Below are positions 1-9,156 of a stretch of 59,983 nt of DNA, piece by piece. Source of the DNA: an uncultured Lachnospiraceae bacterium (GTDB lineage: Bacteria > Bacillota > Clostridia > Lachnospirales > Lachnospiraceae); contig CACWLA010000010.1 of the NCBI GenBank assembly GCA_902761665.1, positions 1 through 59,983 on the forward strand. The letters are read 5' to 3'. The notes below the pieces were generated by a model. The model was not told the DNA's origin, ran no database searches, and was given only the letters and a program-made list of their open reading frames with translations. The translations under genes and the position numbers were made by a program. The stretch's first letter is position 1; the number at the start of each line of letters is the position of its first letter.

Positions 1-31
1 AAAAGGGCGCGTTGCAAAATAAGCGCAAAAC

Positions 32-78
32 AAAAGAGACACCAGTACAGCCCAAAGGGGTTGGCTGGTGCCTCTTTT
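32..78 (+). terminator. Hairpin upstream of the transposase
   Basis: Two 14-base arms (32-45 and 65-78) pair with one A/C mismatch and are followed by a short T run. The hairpin lies 17 bases before the transposase start. It resembles an intrinsic terminator and could stop outside transcription entering the transposase gene, a known insulation device in insertion sequences, or it could end a gene lying left of the window. Confidence 0.55.
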
Positions 79-95
79 TGCGTTAAAATCAAGGT

Positions 96-1643
96 GTGAA
101 CAAAATCAAAACGCAAGAACAGTGTAGCGTAGTTGAGAGAAATGGTCAACTGGTGATTACACTGAATACAGAAAAAATGATACCGGAAGACGCACCCGTC
201 CGGTTGACAGACGCCCAGCTTGAAGAGTTGGATTACAGGAGGTTATATCGGGCGTTCTCGCCAAAAGGACGAAAGCCAGTCACCGATCCGCGGGTGATGT
301 TCAAGGTATTGGTCTTTGCCAATCAAAACCGCATCTATGGAAGCCGGCAGATAGAGGAAGTCTGCCGGAAACATATCGACTTCATCTGGCTGCTGAACGG
401 TGAGCCGATTCCGGATCACAGTACGATCACACGCTTCAAAAAGAGGTGCTCGAAAGAGATAGAGGACCTATTTTATCAGTATACCCAATTTCTGGAAAGA
501 CAGGGCGAAACGGATCATGAAGTGGTGTTTATAGACGGAACGAAAATAGAAAGCCGCGCTGGCCGATATACGTTCTGCTGGAGAGGCAGTACGGAAAAAG
601 CTCTCGAGAAGACAAAGAATGCAGTAAAAGAACGGACAGGACTTTCGACTCTGCAAGAGCTTAGTACGTTGTTGGGGAAAAGCCGGCCGGCTGTCATGGT
701 TTCCGGGAAAGGCCATCCTAAAACACCGGAGCAAAAGACATGGGAGAGGCTCGATCATCTGCGAAAGCAATGGGAAAACGGCCTGAAATCGCTTGAAATC
801 ATGGGTCCGGATCGAAACAGTTATGCCAAAACAGACCCTGACGCAACCTTCATGAGAATGAAAGAAGATCACATGAGAAATGGTCAGCTGAAGCCGGGAT
901 ACAATGTCCAGATCGCTGTGAACAGCGAATACATCACCGGCGTGGAAGTGTTTTCAAATCGAAATGATCACGGAACGCTTGAGCCTTTCCTTCGGCAGTT
1001 AGAAAAGAAACACGGCAAGAAGTACAGTAAAGTCACCGCTGACGCGGGATATGAAAGCATGGACAACTACCTGTATCTGGAAGAAAACGGTCAAATGAGC
1101 TTTATCAAGCCTGCGAACCATGAGCAGGCAAAAACGAAGAAGTTCAAGAGCCAGATCGGCCGTGCAGAAAACATGTGCTATGATGAAAAGCGCGATTGTT
1201 ACATCTGTGCTGAGGGAAGAACCCTTTCTTTAAAAAGAGAAAGCGAAGATCGAAAAAGCCGATACGGTGTCATGATCAGCCATTACCGCTGCGAAAACTG
1301 CTCTGAATGCCCACGCCGTCCCGAGTGCTGTCAGGCAGCTGACAAAGAGAAGCAAAAAGAGATCCGGGTGCGAAAGCTGCTCAAGGAAAAAAGAGCCAGA
1401 TCCGAAGCCAACATCACAACGGAAGAAGGAGTCTTTCTTCGTCTGTGCCGTTCCATACAAGTGGAGGGCGCCTTCGGATTGTTGAAAAATGATTTCGGAT
1501 TCCGACGATTTCTTTCGACCGGAAAAACAAATGTAAGGACCGAGCTTTTCCTTCTGGCAATGGGTTTCAATCTGAAAAAGCTTTGGAAAAAACGGGAAAA
1601 CGGCAGATTGAAAACCCATCTTTCCACCGTGAAAACGGGATAG
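96..1643 (+). CDS. IS1182-family transposase (DDE type)
   Basis: Cut-and-paste transposase of 515 residues. The N-terminal DUF772-type segment (about residues 45-115) reads RAFSPKGRKPVTDPRVMFK and ends in PIPDHSTITRFKKR. The first catalytic Asp is in VVFIDGTKIES (D147), the second in VTADAGYES (about residue 318) and the Glu in QVEGAFGLLKNDFGF near the C-terminus. A cysteine-rich patch (CENCSECPRRPECC) precedes the Glu region, as is common in this family. The GTG start at 96 has AAGG directly beside it rather than at proper spacing, so translation should be weak. The length is full for the family and there is no frameshift, so the element may be active. I could not fix its terminal inverted repeats; the left end may lie at or beyond the window edge. 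Confidence 0.93.
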   Translation: MNKIKTQEQCSVVERNGQLVITLNTEKMIPEDAPVRLTDAQLEELDYRRLYRAFSPKGRKPVTDPRVMFKVLVFANQNRIYGSRQIEEVCRKHIDFIWLLNGEPIPDHSTITRFKKRCSKEIEDLFYQYTQFLERQGETDHEVVFIDGTKIESRAGRYTFCWRGSTEKALEKTKNAVKERTGLSTLQELSTLLGKSRPAVMVSGKGHPKTPEQKTWERLDHLRKQWENGLKSLEIMGPDRNSYAKTDPDATFMRMKEDHMRNGQLKPGYNVQIAVNSEYITGVEVFSNRNDHGTLEPFLRQLEKKHGKKYSKVTADAGYESMDNYLYLEENGQMSFIKPANHEQAKTKKFKSQIGRAENMCYDEKRDCYICAEGRTLSLKRESEDRKSRYGVMISHYRCENCSECPRRPECCQAADKEKQKEIRVRKLLKEKRARSEANITTEEGVFLRLCRSIQVEGAFGLLKNDFGFRRFLSTGKTNVRTELFLLAMGFNLKKLWKKRENGRLKTHLSTVKTG

Positions 1644-1757
1644 GATTCAGATAATCGAATAGTATTCACAAAAGCGTGGAATCAGTCAGCCATGCTCGCT
1701 TCAATGGCGGTATAACAAGAAATTTTTTACCATTTCCCGCTTCATTATCCTGCTGTT

Positions 1758-1833
1758 TATACACGAAAAAGGACGCGTCGCAGTCATTCATTCTGCAACG
1801 CGTCCTTTTGCAACGCGTCCTTTTTCGTGTATA
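1758..1833 (-). terminator. Terminator of the malic enzyme operon, with a 15-bp tandem duplication in one arm
   Basis: Perfect 21-base inverted arms lie at 1758-1778 and 1813-1833, sharing the core AAAAAGGACGCGT. The right arm contains a second copy of TGCAACGCGTCCTTT in tandem (1794-1808 and 1809-1823), so two alternative hairpins can form. It sits four bases after the malic enzyme stop and reads as an intrinsic terminator on the minus strand. The core resembles the terminator at 47012-47056. Confidence 0.75.
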
Positions 1834-1836
1834 AGG

Positions 1837-3009
<1,173 letters not shown>

Positions 3010-3020
3010 GCTAAGCTCCT

Positions 3021-4133
3021 TTATTTGTTTTCAAAGTCGAAATGATACGGCAGGTTAAAGCGGTCTCTGAGACCGATGAGTTCCTTCTGGATGGATTCGC
3101 CGACCGGGACACCCTTGTCTTTTCTGTCCTGCCAGGCTTCCCATTCCTTTTCGCCGGCGGTGTAGATGCGTTCCGCGCCCGGTGCTTTTTCGGAATTCCG
3201 AAGGCCGCGCAGGATCTCGCCCGTCGTATGCTTAAAGGTATCCAGACCCATGAAGAATTCGGGGTTGATGACGAAGAAGAAATGGCCGAGGCGGTACATG
3301 CGGTTCGTGCCGTCGGGGTTCTTGCCGGAAAGCTCCTTCATGAAGGGGCCGCCGCAGAGCGCTGCAGAGAGGATCTCCACGATGGTTGTGAAGCCGTAGC
3401 CCTTGTAGCCGCCGGTCGCTTCGCCGAGGCCGCCGATGGAAAGGAGAGCGCACTTGCCGGCGCGCATGTCCTTCAGGATCTGCCCGGAATCGGTCATGGT
3501 GCCGCCGTCCTTCGTGACGACCAGGCCTGCAGGGGTCTCCTTGCCGCTCCGTTCGTAGAACTCGATCTTGCCGTTCTGGACGATGCTCGTCGCGCAGTCG
3601 AAGTTGAAGGGGAAGTCCTCGTCGGTCGGGATGGTGAAGGTGAAGGGGTTCGTGCCCATCATCGGCTCCACGCCCCAGGTCGGTGCCACGGACGGGCGGG
3701 CGTTGGTGCCCGAGATGCCGATCATGCCGGCCTTCTCCGCCATGGTGGTCCAGTAACCGGCGATGCCGTAGTGGGTGGAATTCATGATGGCGCCGCCGGC
3801 CATGCCGTAGACTTTCGCCTTTTCGATCAGCTTTTCCATCATGTGATAGCTCGCCACCATGCCCATGCCGTTGTTCGCGTCCATGACGACGGTGGTGGGG
3901 GTCTCTTTCAGAATGTCGATCTTCGTGACCGGCAGCAGGGTGCCGTTGTCGATGCGGTCCAGATAGATCGGCTTAAAACGGTTGCAGCCGTGGCTTTCGA
4001 TGCCGCGGCGGTCCGATTCCAGAAGCACGTCGGCGCAGATCTTCGCGTCTTCCTCCGGCACGCCGTAGGCCTTGAATACGTCGATCATGAAATTGTTCAT
4101 GAGTTCCCAGGAAACATAGGGTCTTGTCTCCAT
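3021..4133 (-). CDS. Type-2 malate/L-lactate dehydrogenase family oxidoreductase (Ldh2)
   Basis: NAD(P)-dependent 2-hydroxyacid dehydrogenase of the Ldh_2 family, which also holds malate, lactate, sulfolactate and ureidoglycolate dehydrogenases and 2,3-diketogulonate reductase. The N-terminus has the family pattern ADVLLESDRRGIESHGCNRF (about 37-56). AGGAIMNSTHYGIAGYW carries the conserved His, and the glycine-rich GTNPFTFTIPTDED follows. The 370 residues are full length. The ATG at 4133 is preceded by AAGGAGG. It is first in a two-gene operon with malic enzyme, so malate is the most likely substrate, but the family is too broad to be sure. Confidence 0.88.
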   Translation of the reverse strand: METRPYVSWELMNNFMIDVFKAYGVPEEDAKICADVLLESDRRGIESHGCNRFKPIYLDRIDNGTLLPVTKIDILKETPTTVVMDANNGMGMVASYHMMEKLIEKAKVYGMAGGAIMNSTHYGIAGYWTTMAEKAGMIGISGTNARPSVAPTWGVEPMMGTNPFTFTIPTDEDFPFNFDCATSIVQNGKIEFYERSGKETPAGLVVTKDGGTMTDSGQILKDMRAGKCALLSIGGLGEATGGYKGYGFTTIVEILSAALCGGPFMKELSGKNPDGTNRMYRLGHFFFVINPEFFMGLDTFKHTTGEILRGLRNSEKAPGAERIYTAGEKEWEAWQDRKDKGVPVGESIQKELIGLRDRFNLPYHFDFENK

Positions 4134-4181
4134 TTTTACCTCCTTGAGAAGGCAGGCAGCCCTGCCTGATTTTCCGCAAAT

Positions 4182-4210
4182 ACTTTACTCCTTTTCCCGG
4201 CGTTTTTCAA
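4182..4210 (-). promoter_or_regulatory. Sigma-A-type promoter for the Ldh2-malic enzyme operon
   Basis: On the minus strand: TTGAAA (4205-4210), 17 bases, TAAAGT (4182-4187). It gives a leader of about 40 bases containing a small hairpin (AGGCAG/CTGCCT near 4151-4168) just before the ribosome binding site. Confidence 0.65.
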
Positions 4211-4302
4211 GACGGAGACGCGGAAAAAGACCTGTTTACGGCAAAAAAACCTTCGGAAGGCACAATTTCTTAAATTTTCGTGAATTAATAAGAGGAAAGT
4301 TC

Positions 4303-4330
4303 TTTACAGATCTTCGAAAATGAGTAAAAT
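4303..4330 (+). promoter_or_regulatory. Promoter for the DUF975-like gene
   Basis: TTTACA (4303-4308), 16 bases, TAAAAT (4325-4330), about 50 bases before the ATG at 4382, which has GAGAGGAG upstream. Confidence 0.6.
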
Positions 4331-4381
4331 TGTTTCAGGGTCAGATGACCCGCAACCCTTATCCCGAGAGGAGAAGAAACA

Positions 4382-5152
4382 ATGATCAAAACCATTTATC
4401 AAAGAGCGATTGCCGTTCTGATGAAGAAGCCGATCCGCCTGTGGGCCATCGGTCTTCTCGGCGCCGTGCTGGTTGGTTTTTTAAGCTTGCTTGGCGGATT
4501 TGTTCCGATCATCGGCATCATCCTGACGACGCCGGCCCAGATCGGTCTGCTGCTCGTCTATCTGCACGGCTACCGCGGCGAGGAGATCTATTCCGCTCAG
4601 CTGCTGGAAGTCTATGAGAAGAAGGACGACACCTGGAAACGCCTCGTGATCGGTATGCTGTGGAAGGACCTGTGGGTCTTCATCTGGGCGCTGATCCCGA
4701 TCGCCGGCATCGTCCTTGCCATCATCAAGGCCTATCAGTACCGCCTGACCCCGTACATCCTGGCACAGGAACCTGAAGTGAAGCCTACCGACGCCATCAG
4801 GCTGTCCAAGGAACGCACGAAGGGCTACGTCGGCGCGATGTTCGGTGCGGACATCCTGCCCTATCTGGCTGTCGGCATCGTTGCCATGATCCTCGGCGCC
4901 CTTGCCCGGATCAGGTACATCGGCTGGCTGTTCGGCATCGTGCTGTTCGTGCTGGTCGTTGCCTGCGTGCTGTTCATGAGACTCTTCCTCGGTCTCGTCG
5001 GCGCGGCGTTCTATGAAGAACTGATGCACCCGACCATGCCCGCTCCCGGCGCACAGGCCGGCGGCGAGAAGGTGTTCTGCCCGCAGTGCGGCGCTGCCGT
5101 CGATAAGGGCACCGCGTTCTGCCCGAGCTGCGGCGCGAAGATCGAACAGTAA
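4382..5152 (+). CDS. DUF975-like membrane protein with C-terminal zinc ribbon
   Basis: 256 residues with about five hydrophobic helices (roughly 20-40, 42-62, 95-115, 158-180, 185-215). The central LSKERTKGYVGAMFGADILPYL and terminal LFLGLVGAAFYEEL resemble the DUF975 integral membrane family. The C-terminal tail ends in two CxxC knuckles (FCPQCGAAV and FCPSCGAKI), a double-zinc-ribbon motif common on Firmicutes membrane proteins. No enzymatic motif is visible. It is a single gene with its own promoter and terminator. Function unknown; the DUF975 match is from memory of the family pattern. Confidence 0.75.
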   Translation: MIKTIYQRAIAVLMKKPIRLWAIGLLGAVLVGFLSLLGGFVPIIGIILTTPAQIGLLLVYLHGYRGEEIYSAQLLEVYEKKDDTWKRLVIGMLWKDLWVFIWALIPIAGIVLAIIKAYQYRLTPYILAQEPEVKPTDAIRLSKERTKGYVGAMFGADILPYLAVGIVAMILGALARIRYIGWLFGIVLFVLVVACVLFMRLFLGLVGAAFYEELMHPTMPAPGAQAGGEKVFCPQCGAAVDKGTAFCPSCGAKIEQ

Positions 5153-5195
5153 AATACCTGCTGCCGCGGCGAAAACCGCGTGCGGCGTATGCGGA

Positions 5196-5231
5196 AAAGA
5201 GCTGCAGGAGATCCCCTGCGGCTCTTTTTTC
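5196..5231 (+). terminator. Intrinsic terminator after the DUF975-like gene
   Basis: Stem AAGAGCTGCAGG / CCTGCGGCTCTT (one G-U pair) followed by TTTTTT. Confidence 0.8.
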
Positions 5232-5260
5232 TTGCGGCGAAGCGGCTTTGGTGCTATACT
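5232..5260 (+). promoter_or_regulatory. Promoter of the hydrolase/acyltransferase/DUF6320 operon
   Basis: TTGCGG (5232-5237), 17 bases, TATACT (5255-5260). It starts directly after the previous terminator and gives a leader of about 20 bases with AAAGGAG. Confidence 0.65.
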
Positions 5261-5284
5261 GAATCAGTTAGAAAGGAGCTTCGT

Positions 5285-6184
5285 ATGCCGCGTATTCCCG
5301 ACAGCATGATCCCTCGTCTCCGCGAGAGAATGATGAAAATGAAGCAGGCGCCCGAGCCGGATCCCGTGGAAACGGAACGGAAACTGATGAACTTTGCCGG
5401 CGCTGCGATGCGGAATCTTCTGCGGAAGGGAGCGGTGAGGAAAGTGATCCCGCTCGAGCACTGCAGGGCGGCGCTGCTTGTCCCGAAAAAGGTATCCTGT
5501 GAGGGCGTGGTCATGTATCTCCACGGCGGCGGCTACTGCACCGGGGACCTGGACTATGCCTGCCTCTACGGCGAAGTCCTGGCCTCGGATACCGGTGCGG
5601 TCACCTTCTGCCCGGCTTACCGTCTGGCGCCGGAGGAACCCTTTCCGGCGGCGCTTGATGACGCGCTTGAAGCTTACGAATGGATCCTGAACACGTATCC
5701 CGGAAAGCCCGTCTCGCTGATCGGCGAGTCCGCGGGCGGCGGCCTCTGCTATGCGCTCGCCGTGAAACTGAAGGAGAAGGGGCTCCCGCTCCCGGCGGGG
5801 ATCGTAGCGCTTTCGCCCTGGACCGACCTTACGCTTTCCGGAGACTCCTATGCATATAACCGGGAGGCTGACCCGTCGCTGACCGCGGAAAAACTGGCCG
5901 TCTTCGCTGCGGATTACTGCGCTGGGACCGACCCTTCGGCCCCCTTCGTCTCGCCGCTTTTCGCTGACCTCCGGGGCCTTCCGGAAAGCCTGATCTTCGC
6001 GGGCGGGGACGAGATCCTTCTGGACGATGCCGTCCGGATGCAGGCGGCGCTGGAAGAAGCCGGCTGTCAGGCGGAACTGACCGTCGCGGACGGCCTGTGG
6101 CATGCATACGTTTTGTACGGACTGAAGGCAAGAGAAGCGGATTCCGAAAGGATCCGGGACTTCTTAAGGAGCAGATCGCAATGA
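5285..6184 (+). CDS. Alpha/beta hydrolase, hormone-sensitive-lipase-like esterase
   Basis: Serine ester hydrolase of the HSL (family IV) type, 299 residues. The oxyanion-hole motif YLHGGGYCTG is at about 77-86, the nucleophile elbow IGESAGGG at about 145, the Asp in GGDEILLDD (about 240) and the His in WHAYVLYG (about 271), so the triad is complete. No signal peptide, so cytoplasmic. The ATG at 5285 follows AAAGGAGCTTCGT; an in-frame upstream extension lies across the promoter and is rejected. The stop overlaps the next start as ATGA, coupling it to an HxxxDG acyltransferase-like gene, which suggests work on one acyl-ester pool. Confidence 0.9.
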   Translation: MPRIPDSMIPRLRERMMKMKQAPEPDPVETERKLMNFAGAAMRNLLRKGAVRKVIPLEHCRAALLVPKKVSCEGVVMYLHGGGYCTGDLDYACLYGEVLASDTGAVTFCPAYRLAPEEPFPAALDDALEAYEWILNTYPGKPVSLIGESAGGGLCYALAVKLKEKGLPLPAGIVALSPWTDLTLSGDSYAYNREADPSLTAEKLAVFAADYCAGTDPSAPFVSPLFADLRGLPESLIFAGGDEILLDDAVRMQAALEEAGCQAELTVADGLWHAYVLYGLKAREADSERIRDFLRSRSQ

Positions 6185-7446
6185 GACCCTGGATGCGTCT
6201 TGACAATGCGGCGCTGATCTTTCCCGCGACCCAGAACAGCCGCTGGGTCAACACTTTCCGCCTTTCCGCGGACCTTGCGGAAACGGTGGATCCCGCCCTC
6301 CTCGGGCAGGCAGTGAAGGACTTGATGCCGCGCTTTCCGACGGTATACGTGAAACTCGGCAGGGGACTCTTCTGGTATTATCTGCAGGCGGTGGACAAGG
6401 CGCCGGACGTCATTCCCGAGTACGCCTATCCCCTGACCCACATGAGCCGCCGCGAGCAGAAACGCTGCTGCTTCCGCGTGCTTTATCATGAAAATCGAAT
6501 CGCGGTCGAATTCTTCCACGCGATAACGGACGGGACCGGCGGTGAAATTTTCCTGAAATCTCTGGTTGCCCGTTATTTGGAACTTCGTTACGGGGTACCG
6601 GTGGAAGCGGTCTTTGGCATCCGGGACCGGTGGGATGCGCCCACGGCCGAAGAACGCCGGGACGCCTTCCAGACTTACACCGGCGACTTCCCCATGAGCC
6701 GCCGCGAAGATACGGTCTACCGCCTTTTCGGAACGCCTGATGCGACCGGCTTCATGCACGTCATTACGGGGATCGTCCCAACCGGCGAGCTCGTCCGGAA
6801 AGCGCGGGAGTACGGCGCGACGGTGACGGGCTTCCTTGCCGCAGTCATGATGAAGACCATCATCGGCATGCAGGAAGGCCATGTCCGGAGAGAGAAGCGC
6901 CGCCCGGTCAAGGTCACGATCCCGATCAACCTCCGGAAGGTCTTCGGCGCAGATACGCTCCGCAATTTTGCCCTAGTCCTCAACATCGGCGTCGACCCGC
7001 GTCTCAAGGACTATTCGCTGGAAGACCTCTGCCGCGAGTACCGGCACCAGATGGACCTGGAAAATACACCGGAAAGGATGGCGGCGCGCATTGCCGCGAA
7101 CGTCCTTCCCGCCCGGAACAAACTGCTGCGCATCGCCCCGCTCTTCATCAAGAACATCGCCATGCGGAGCGTCTACAACCGCTGCGGGGAACGGAAGGGC
7201 TGCATCAACATCTCGAATCTCGGCAGCATTGCCCTGCCGGAAGGGATGCGGCCTTACGTCACCCGGGTCGATTTCATGATCGGCGTGCAGCTCAGCTACC
7301 CGAACAACTGCTCGGTGGCCAGCTGCGGCGACGTCACCACCATCAACATGATCCGGAACATCCGGGAGACCGAACTCGAGCGCCGTTTCTTTTCGGAACT
7401 CGTCCGGCTCGGGATCCCCGTGTCCGTGGAATCCAACGATCCCTGA
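6181..7446 (+). CDS. Condensation/alcohol-acetyltransferase-like protein (HxxxDG)
   Basis: 421 residues beginning at the ATGA overlap. The acyl-CoA-dependent acyltransferase/condensation signature HAITDGTGG is at about 112-120, after IAVEFF. Later parts include KVTIPINLRKVFGADTLRNFALVLNIG and INISNLGSIALPEGM, typical of the two-lobed fold shared by alcohol acetyltransferases, wax ester synthases and NRPS condensation domains. No carrier-protein or adenylation partner is nearby, so a stand-alone O- or N-acyltransferase is more likely than peptide synthesis. Substrate unknown. The neighbours are a serine esterase and a DUF6320 membrane protein. Confidence 0.75.
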   Translation: MRPWMRLDNAALIFPATQNSRWVNTFRLSADLAETVDPALLGQAVKDLMPRFPTVYVKLGRGLFWYYLQAVDKAPDVIPEYAYPLTHMSRREQKRCCFRVLYHENRIAVEFFHAITDGTGGEIFLKSLVARYLELRYGVPVEAVFGIRDRWDAPTAEERRDAFQTYTGDFPMSRREDTVYRLFGTPDATGFMHVITGIVPTGELVRKAREYGATVTGFLAAVMMKTIIGMQEGHVRREKRRPVKVTIPINLRKVFGADTLRNFALVLNIGVDPRLKDYSLEDLCREYRHQMDLENTPERMAARIAANVLPARNKLLRIAPLFIKNIAMRSVYNRCGERKGCINISNLGSIALPEGMRPYVTRVDFMIGVQLSYPNNCSVASCGDVTTINMIRNIRETELERRFFSELVRLGIPVSVESNDP

Positions 7447-7464
7447 AAGGAAGGAGGAAGAACC

Positions 7465-8160
7465 ATGTACTGCGTAAGATGCGGCGTGTCGCTGGAAGAA
7501 GGCGCGGCCGAATGCCCGCTCTGCGGAACGCCGGTCTGGAATCCGGAAAACAGGGAGAGGAACACGCACTACAACGCCGACCTGTATCCGGAACCCGAAA
7601 AGAGCGGGAAATATACTCTGCTCACGGTCATCACCCTGGTAATGCTCGGGACGGCACTCGGCTGCCTCATCGCGTGCCTTGCGGCCTACGGAAGGATGGC
7701 CTGGTCCGGCTACGTCGTTCTCGGCGAAGCTTTCGTCTACGTGACACTGGTGCTGCCCTTCTGGTTCAGGCGCTACTACCCGGCAGTCTTCATTCCCTTA
7801 AGCTTCCTTGCTCTCGGAGGATATCTCGTCTACATCAACGCCGCGACCGGCGGACACTGGTTCCTGCCGTTCGCGTTCCCGGTGACCGGTATGGCGTTCA
7901 TCGTCACCTATCTCGGCGCAGGCATCGCGCTGCTGCGTTTCAAACCGCGCACCAAACTGAGGCTCATCGGACTTTTATTCATCCTGACCGGCGGCTTCAC
8001 GATGCTGCTGGAATTCTTCCTGCACATCACCTTCAAGGTCAGGATGTTCAACTGGTCACTCTATTCCGCAGGCTTTTTCGGGCTGATCGGCGCGTTCCTT
8101 TTCGCCTCGTCGCTGATCAAACCGCTGCGGCGCGCGATGTATAAGAAACTGTTCATCTGA
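7465..8160 (+). CDS. DUF6320-type zinc-ribbon membrane protein
   Basis: 231 residues. The N-terminus MYCVRCGVSLEEGAAECPLC is a four-cysteine zinc ribbon (CxxC...CxxC). After a linker with HYNADLYPEPEKSGKYT follow about six transmembrane helices from residue 50 to 220. This layout fits my memory of DUF6320. The start has GGAAGGAGG. It is the third gene of the hydrolase/acyltransferase operon; a cytosolic zinc ribbon on a membrane bundle could dock the two enzymes at the membrane, which is inference only. Confidence 0.75.
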   Translation: MYCVRCGVSLEEGAAECPLCGTPVWNPENRERNTHYNADLYPEPEKSGKYTLLTVITLVMLGTALGCLIACLAAYGRMAWSGYVVLGEAFVYVTLVLPFWFRRYYPAVFIPLSFLALGGYLVYINAATGGHWFLPFAFPVTGMAFIVTYLGAGIALLRFKPRTKLRLIGLLFILTGGFTMLLEFFLHITFKVRMFNWSLYSAGFFGLIGAFLFASSLIKPLRRAMYKKLFI

Positions 8161-8202
8161 CAGGGAGAGGCGCTCCTTACGGCCTCTGAAAGGAAGAGAT
8201 CC

Positions 8203-8982
8203 ATGAACACACAGGAAGCATTTAAGAAAGGTCTGGAAACGATCCGCCGGCTGGCAGGAGATCACGGCGGCGCCGTTACGGTGTCCGAGATCCTGCAGGC
8301 ATTTCCGGGCGTCGATCTGGACGAAGATCAGATCGGCGAGATCTACGATTATCTGGAACGGGAAAACATTACACTGAAGGACTATGTTCCGCACGATACG
8401 CGCACGCTCGACCTCTCCGGCGAAGAGGAGGAAGATGCGGAACTTTCGGAGGAAGACCGGAAGATGCTCGACTTCTACCTGGAAGATCTGGAGGCGGTCC
8501 TGCCGCTGGCGCAGGGTGAGATCGAAGCGCTTGCGGAAAAACTGACCGGCAGCGATGAAGACGCGCGGGATGCCGCACGCACGCGCCTGACCGAAGGAAA
8601 CCTCCACTATGCGGTCATCCTCGCCCGTGAGTTTGCGGGGAAAGGCGTCCCCCTCATCGACCTCATCCAGGAGGCGAACCTCAGCCTGATGGAGAGCCTT
8701 GACGTCTACGGCACAGGCGACGGCGACCTCGAGGATTTCCTGGAGAAAGGCGCGCGGAAGACCCTGCGGGCGCTGGTGAAGGAAGAAGAGGGCTTTGCCC
8801 GTATGCAGGAAGACATGACGAACGCCGCGAACCGCGTGCTGGAGGCGGTGAAGGAGCAGGAGGCCGAGGAAGGCCGCGCCCTGTCTGCGGAAGAACTCTC
8901 GGCGCGTCTCGGCATGCCCGTCTCCCGCGTGGAAGCCGTGCTGAAGGAATCCGCGAAGGCCATAAAGAACGCGGAGAAGTAA
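8203..8982 (+). CDS. Sigma-70-like protein lacking promoter-recognition regions
   Basis: 259 residues. Residues 1-65 resemble sigma region 1.1 and an acidic stretch follows. From about 85 to 170 the protein follows sigma regions 1.2 and 2.1-2.2: LEAVLPLAQGEIEALAEKL, TEGNLHYAVILAREF and the core-binding signature GVPLIDLIQEANLSLMESL. The next part should be region 2.3-2.4 (KFSTYATWWIRQAI in housekeeping sigmas) but reads DLEDFLEKGARKTLRALVKEE, without the aromatic residues that melt and read the -10 box. A region-3-like LSAEELSARLGMPVSRVEAV ends the protein and region 4 is absent. It may bind RNA polymerase core without reading promoters. Start ATG after AAAGGAAG. Confidence 0.8.
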   Translation: MNTQEAFKKGLETIRRLAGDHGGAVTVSEILQAFPGVDLDEDQIGEIYDYLERENITLKDYVPHDTRTLDLSGEEEEDAELSEEDRKMLDFYLEDLEAVLPLAQGEIEALAEKLTGSDEDARDAARTRLTEGNLHYAVILAREFAGKGVPLIDLIQEANLSLMESLDVYGTGDGDLEDFLEKGARKTLRALVKEEEGFARMQEDMTNAANRVLEAVKEQEAEEGRALSAEELSARLGMPVSRVEAVLKESAKAIKNAEK

Positions 8983-9093
8983 GCGGGGCGGACCGCTTTC
9001 CGCGCTTTTTCGGAAGTGCTTGAATTGTTAATCGAAATGCGGGCGAGACCTAAGATTCTTAAGCGGTTTCTTGTATCCCGCCGCGGTGTTTTG

Positions 9094-9102
9094 TGCTAAA
9101 AT
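9094..9102 (+). promoter_or_regulatory. Extended -10 promoter for pyruvate phosphate dikinase
   Basis: TGCTAAAAT (9094-9102) gives a leader of about 48 bases ending in TTAGGAGGAATTTTAC. No convincing -35 box at 17 bases; the extended TG may compensate. Confidence 0.5.
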
Positions 9103-9156
9103 ATTCGCGTTAAAAATGTATGACATTGACTCACTATAACTTAGGAGGAATTTTAC

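Noticed and set aside
1-1824. IS terminal inverted repeats at 1-19 and 1806-1824
   Set aside because: The right copy lies within a complete terminator of the malic enzyme operon, outside the likely IS end, so the match is better explained by a repeated terminator sequence.
8983-9013. Terminator after the sigma-like gene
   Set aside because: AGCGGGG...CCGCGCTTTTT can pair only imperfectly; too weak to list.
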